A stretch of 9,146 nucleotides of DNA from positions 1 to 9,146 of the forward strand of contig CAIJOU010000957.1 of assembly GCA_903822375.1 (NCBI GenBank), given 5' to 3'. This document shows, in pieces, positions 5,884 to 9,146 of the stretch; position 1 is the stretch's first letter; each line of letters opens with the position of its first letter. The position numbers and the translations under genes are program-made. This DNA comes from Candidatus Hydrogenedentota bacterium. Its GTDB lineage: Bacteria; Hydrogenedentota; Hydrogenedentia; Hydrogenedentales; CAITNO01. The notes under the pieces were generated by a model. It saw only the letters and a list, made by a program, of their open reading frames with translations. It was not told where the DNA came from and ran no database searches.

Positions 5884-7990
5884 AGATCCCACTGATTCGC
5901 CCCCGTTTCGGCCCGAAGACCCGGTGGACCGCCTGCCGGGCATCGGGCCGAAACGGGTTTCTTTGCTTGAGGCTGCGGGCCTGCGAACCATTTACGACCT
6001 GCTCCATTACTTTCCCCGCGACTATCGGGATTACGCGAGTATCACGCCCATCGCCAATGCCGCGCAGGACGCCACCGTCACCGTGCGCGGCGTCATCACC
6101 GCCTCGCGCAACATTCGCCTGCGCGGACGCCAGTCGCTGGCGCACATCACGCTGCGCGACCAAACCGGCTCGCTCGGCGCCACCTTTTTCGGCCGGGGCT
6201 TTCTGGCCGACACCGTGTTCCGCAAGGGCACGGAAGTTATCCTCAGCGGCAAAGTGGGCAACTTCAAGGGGCCCTGTCTTTCCAATCCGGAATATGAAGT
6301 CTTGGTCGGCGACGAGGAGGACCGGCTTAACACCGGCCGCATCGTGCCGGTGTACCCCCTGGTGGAGGGGCTGACCCAGCGCATGCTGCGCCGGTGGGTG
6401 CGCGACGCGCTGGACAGCGTCGGAACGGCTGTACCCGAGTGTCTGCCCGCAACCCTGCGCAAACGCCTTGGTCTGACCGGCATTGCACAGGCACTGCCTG
6501 CCGCACATTTCCCCAATTCCCTGGAAGACACCGTAAGCGCGCGCCGACGTTTCGTCTTCGAGGAACTGTTTCTCATCCAGTTGGAGGTGCTGCTGCGCCG
6601 CGAACGGCTCACCACCGCCGTGCCCGACCGGGCGGGTCACGTGGTCAACGGCCCCCATCTGCGCGCGCTGGACTGCCTGCTTGCCTTTCCCCTGACGGGC
6701 GCACAGGAACGGGTCATCTCCGAGATTCTCCGCGACCTGTCCGGCCCGCGGCCCATGCTGCGCCTCGTGCAGGGCGATGTCGGCTGCGGCAAGACCGTGG
6801 TGGCGCTGCACGCCGTGGCCGCGGCGGCGGACGGCGGCTTTCAAACGGCCTTCATGGCCCCCACCGAAATTCTCGCCGAACAGCACGCCCTGGTGCTGCG
6901 CGGCATCCTGGAGCCCCTCGGCCTGCGGGTCGAAACCTTTACCCGCTCCACCCCGGAACCCGCCAAACTTCGGCGACGCATCTCTTCGGGCGAAACCGAC
7001 GTTGTCATCGGCACGCACACGCTCTTTCAGGAAAAGACACGCTTTCACCGGCTCGGCCTGGTCGTCATCGACGAGCAGCACCGCTTCGGCGTGCTCCAGC
7101 GCGCGCTGCTCGCGGCCAAAGGTCCGCGCCCCGACCTCCTGCAAATGTCCGCCACCCCCATCCCGCGCACCATCGCCCTCACGCTCTACGGCGAGATGGA
7201 CCTGAGCATCATCGACGAAATGCCCCCGGGCCGCCTGCCCGTAAAGACGCGCCGCGTGCCCGCCGCCAAGGTGCCCGACCTGTACCGCTACCTCCGTGAG
7301 CAGATCGAACTGGGCTTCCAAGCTTATATAGTCTGTCCGCTGGTGGATGAGTCGGAGACCAAGACGGCACTCACCCCATTACTGCGCCACTTTGAGGAGA
7401 TCTCGACCGGGCCGCTCGCCGGGGTGCCCGTGGCCATGCTCCACGGCCGCATGGACCCCGCCGAAAAGGAAGCCGTCATGGCCCGGTTCAAATCCGGCGA
7501 GGCGCGTATCCTCTTTTCCACCACCGTCATTGAGGTCGGCGTGGACGTGGCCAAGGCCACCATCATGGTCATCGAGAACGCCGCCGACTTTGGCCTGACC
7601 CAACTCCACCAGTTGCGCGGGCGCGTCGGCCGCAGCGCCGATGCTTCCTTCTGTTTCCTGCTCGGCGAACCCCGCACCCCCGACGGCAAACGCCGGTTGG
7701 ACGCGCTGTGCGCCTCCAACAGCGGCTTTGACATTGCCGAAGAGGACTTGAAACTGCGCGGCCCCGGCGAGTTCCACGGCTTGCGTCAGGCCGGTCTCGG
7801 CGATCTGCGCATCGCCGACCTGGTGCGCGATGCACGCGTGATCGACCTCGCCCGCCGCGAGGCGCAGGCCCTGCTCGAAAAGCACCCCGGCCTGAAAGGC
7901 CGCACCCTCGCCCCCCTCGCCAAGGCACTGGCCCAGCGCCGCGCTGAAGCCGAGAATTCGCATGCAGACGGGCTGGATGTGACGCTGTGA
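5876..7990 (+). CDS. recG: ATP-dependent DNA helicase RecG
   Basis: The protein has 704 aa, normal for RecG (about 690-700). RecG is a monomeric superfamily 2 helicase that reverses stalled replication forks and branch-migrates Holliday junctions. Domains: helix-hairpin-helix-like PGIGPKR (21-27); OB-fold wedge domain (about 65-145); helicase domain 1 with Q-motif region (272-280), Walker A GDVGCGKT (300-307), motif Ia APTEILAEQH (328-337), motif II DEQH (399-402) and SAT (425-427); helicase domain 2 with STTVIEVGVDV (548-558) and motif VI QLRGRVGR (579-586); and the TRG region with LRGPGEFHGLRQAG (627-640). All catalytic motifs are intact; Walker A has Cys304 where Ser is usual. The start at 5876 is chosen because homology begins about residue 15 and upstream residues in this frame look like isomerase shadow. 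The ATG lies within the isomerase's last codons without its own Shine-Dalgarno, so translation is probably coupled. Confidence 0.96.
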   Translation: MPEDPTDSPPFRPEDPVDRLPGIGPKRVSLLEAAGLRTIYDLLHYFPRDYRDYASITPIANAAQDATVTVRGVITASRNIRLRGRQSLAHITLRDQTGSLGATFFGRGFLADTVFRKGTEVILSGKVGNFKGPCLSNPEYEVLVGDEEDRLNTGRIVPVYPLVEGLTQRMLRRWVRDALDSVGTAVPECLPATLRKRLGLTGIAQALPAAHFPNSLEDTVSARRRFVFEELFLIQLEVLLRRERLTTAVPDRAGHVVNGPHLRALDCLLAFPLTGAQERVISEILRDLSGPRPMLRLVQGDVGCGKTVVALHAVAAAADGGFQTAFMAPTEILAEQHALVLRGILEPLGLRVETFTRSTPEPAKLRRRISSGETDVVIGTHTLFQEKTRFHRLGLVVIDEQHRFGVLQRALLAAKGPRPDLLQMSATPIPRTIALTLYGEMDLSIIDEMPPGRLPVKTRRVPAAKVPDLYRYLREQIELGFQAYIVCPLVDESETKTALTPLLRHFEEISTGPLAGVPVAMLHGRMDPAEKEAVMARFKSGEARILFSTTVIEVGVDVAKATIMVIENAADFGLTQLHQLRGRVGRSADASFCFLLGEPRTPDGKRRLDALCASNSGFDIAEEDLKLRGPGEFHGLRQAGLGDLRIADLVRDARVIDLARREAQALLEKHPGLKGRTLAPLAKALAQRRAEAENSHADGLDVTL

Positions 7991-8012
7991 CGAACTGAAA
8001 GTTCTATGGTTC

Positions 8013-8140
8013 CGTAGGGTGTGCGAAGTGCCGCAGAGCGGCACACAGCGCACCATCATCGCTTGCCACACGAACCGGGATATTGTGCCGGAACACATGG
8101 TGCGCTCCGTTCCGCGAAGCGGATCTGCGCACACCCTACG
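8013..8140. repeat. Paired REP-like palindrome between convergent genes
   Basis: Perfect 13-bp arms CGTAGGGTGTGCG (8013-8025) and CGCACACCCTACG (8128-8140) enclose two inverted hairpin units. The left unit pairs 8018-8024 with 8048-8054 (7 bp, one G-T) and contains GTGCCGC-AGA-GCGGCAC (8028-8044). The right unit begins GGTGCGC at 8099 and contains TCCGC-GAA-GCGGA (8111-8123). Head-to-head hairpins with GTAGGGTGTGC ends resemble BIMEs made of RAYT-mobilised REP sequences. It lies between recG and the aminotransferase gene, whose stop codons face each other, so it may stop transcription from both sides. Confidence 0.75.
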
Positions 8141-8153
8141 AACACGGGCACCC

Positions 8154-9146
8154 TTACGCCTTGCCGAGTTCTCCCCGGTGTGCCCAGACCTTTTCGAAGG
8201 CGGCGGCGTACTGTTCTATCAGTTCGGGGGCGTCGCCGGTAAAGTAGGGCAGGGCGAGGCAGGTGTCGTTGGCCTGTTTTGTGCCCGGCAGTTCGGGAAG
8301 CTCGGGCTTATGGTGCCACCACTCGGCTTCGGCGTAGAGCGGCAGTTCATGCTGCGGCTGGTAGTGCACCGCGTCGGCATGCACGCCCTCGGCCTTGAGC
8401 GCCTCGATCACCTTGGCGCGGGGCATGCCCGCCTTGGCCTCGTCGAGAAACAGCATGTTCCATGAATAGTACAGCCGCGTGATGTCGGTGCGGCCGCTGC
8501 CCTGTTCATACAGTCCCGGCAGCTGCGTGAGCCGGTCGTTGAGTTTGCGCACCTGCGCCGCTCCGGCGGCGTTGCGCTCGTCCAACCCCTTCAACTGGCA
8601 GCTTGCCAGTGCGGCGGCCATGGGATGCATGCGGAACTTCATGCCCAGGCCCGATCCCGCGTATTTCATGTACGGGTTGTCCTTGTCCACACCCTTCAAC
8701 TGATAGTCGCCCAGCGCGCAGGCGCGGCCGAAATCCTCCGCATTCTGGTAGAGGCCCATGCCACCCTCAATGGCGGGCAGCGGCTTGCTCATCTGGTAGC
8801 TGAAAATGGACATGCGCCCCCACGAGCCCATGCGCTTGTCCTTGAGCTTCGCGCCGTGCGCGTGCGCGCAGTCCTCCAGCAGAATCAACCCCTCTTGCTT
8901 TGCCCAGTCGCCGATGTGGTCCACATCGGCCGGCAGGCCGATCCAGTGCACCGGCAGCACGGCCTTCGTGTTTTTGGTCAGCCTCTTCTTGGCGTCTTCC
9001 AGGTCGAAGTTCAGCGTGCGCGGATTGATGTCCACAAACACCGGCACGAGACCGAAGAAGCGCATCGGCGCGATGGTGGCGAAGAAAGTGTACGACGGCA
9101 CCATGATCTCGCTGCCCGGCGGCAGGTTGAGCGCGAAGAACATCGC
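8154..9146 (-). CDS. DegT/DnrJ/EryC1/StrS-family PLP aminotransferase, 5' end missing
   Basis: The frame is open from the right window edge to TAA at 8154-8156, giving 331 codons; the family is usually 370-420 aa, so roughly 40-80 N-terminal residues are off the window. Counting from the first Met in the window (codon at 9143-9141): the VPSYTFFAT segment (15-23), FVDINPRTLN (36-45), LPVHWIGLPADV (63-74), PLP-ring Asp91 in EDCAHAHGA, and Schiff-base Lys120 in FSYQMSKP followed by IEGGM. These fit fold-type I sugar aminotransferases acting on keto-sugars. Having Lys120 argues for a true aminotransferase rather than a Lys-less 3,4-dehydratase. The substrate is unknown: members make amino sugars for polysaccharides or antibiotics, and some unplaced planctomycete-type members occur away from such clusters. 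The first visible Met is internal, not the start. Confidence 0.9.
   Translation of the reverse strand, partial: AMFFALNLPPGSEIMVPSYTFFATIAPMRFFGLVPVFVDINPRTLNFDLEDAKKRLTKNTKAVLPVHWIGLPADVDHIGDWAKQEGLILLEDCAHAHGAKLKDKRMGSWGRMSIFSYQMSKPLPAIEGGMGLYQNAEDFGRACALGDYQLKGVDKDNPYMKYAGSGLGMKFRMHPMAAALASCQLKGLDERNAAGAAQVRKLNDRLTQLPGLYEQGSGRTDITRLYYSWNMLFLDEAKAGMPRAKVIEALKAEGVHADAVHYQPQHELPLYAEAEWWHHKPELPELPGTKQANDTCLALPYFTGDAPELIEQYAAAFEKVWAHRGELGKA

Noticed and set aside
5819..7321. 500-aa minus-strand open frame inside recG (and similar ones at 1053-2081, 2322-3407 and 4750-5991)
   Set aside because: They lie antisense to genes with complete motifs and follow the third-position GC pattern of those genes; no domain was recognised in them.
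8019..8465. 148-aa plus-strand open frame starting inside the REP-like element
   Set aside because: It runs through repeat sequence and then antisense to the aminotransferase gene, without recognisable motifs.

Overview
The window is GC-rich and gene-dense, about 9.1 kb from a Gram-negative-type bacterium. The clues are a Sec signal peptide on an esterase, a twin-arginine signal on a TIM-barrel sugar isomerase, Shine-Dalgarno motifs on some genes only, and several GC-rich hairpin repeats between genes. The repeat style and the secreted esterase plus Tat-exported isomerase resemble Planctomycetes, Lentisphaerae, Kiritimatiellaeota or Hydrogenedentes-type genomes. That placement is inference from general impression, not a database result.

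Layout. 1-836 (minus): secreted alpha/beta-hydrolase esterase, cut at its C-terminus by the window edge. 837-1049: divergent intergenic region with a 72-bp imperfect palindrome. 1050-3431 (plus): 793-aa peptidase U32 / RlhA-like protein. 3432-3850: lower-GC stretch holding a decayed MntA-HepT (MNT/HEPN) toxin-antitoxin pair; the antitoxin is frameshifted and has lost its catalytic aspartates, and the toxin is cut off after about 10 codons where a three-hairpin repeat begins (3855-3947). 3971-4075: second palindromic repeat, sharing a core with the one upstream of the U32 gene. 4076-4786 (minus): small membrane-anchored TPR protein, lower in GC. 4787-4974: divergent promoter region. 4975-5883 (plus): Tat-exported sugar phosphate isomerase/epimerase, overlapping by 8 nt the recG helicase gene (5876-7990). 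8013-8140: paired REP-like palindrome between convergent genes. 8154-9146 (minus): DegT/DnrJ/EryC1/StrS aminotransferase, cut at its N-terminus by the window edge.

How the parts fit. No single pathway unites the genes. The esterase and the Tat-exported isomerase would suit a carbohydrate-degrading lifestyle, and the U32 protein and RecG are housekeeping functions (RNA modification, fork repair). The stretch from 3432 to about 4790 looks accessory: lower GC, a dead toxin-antitoxin operon, two repeat elements and an orphan TPR gene. I found no tRNA, rRNA, CRISPR array, intact transposase or convincing new multi-gene system. The most informative signals are the ruined toxin-antitoxin operon and the four hairpin elements, which fill three of the gaps between genes.
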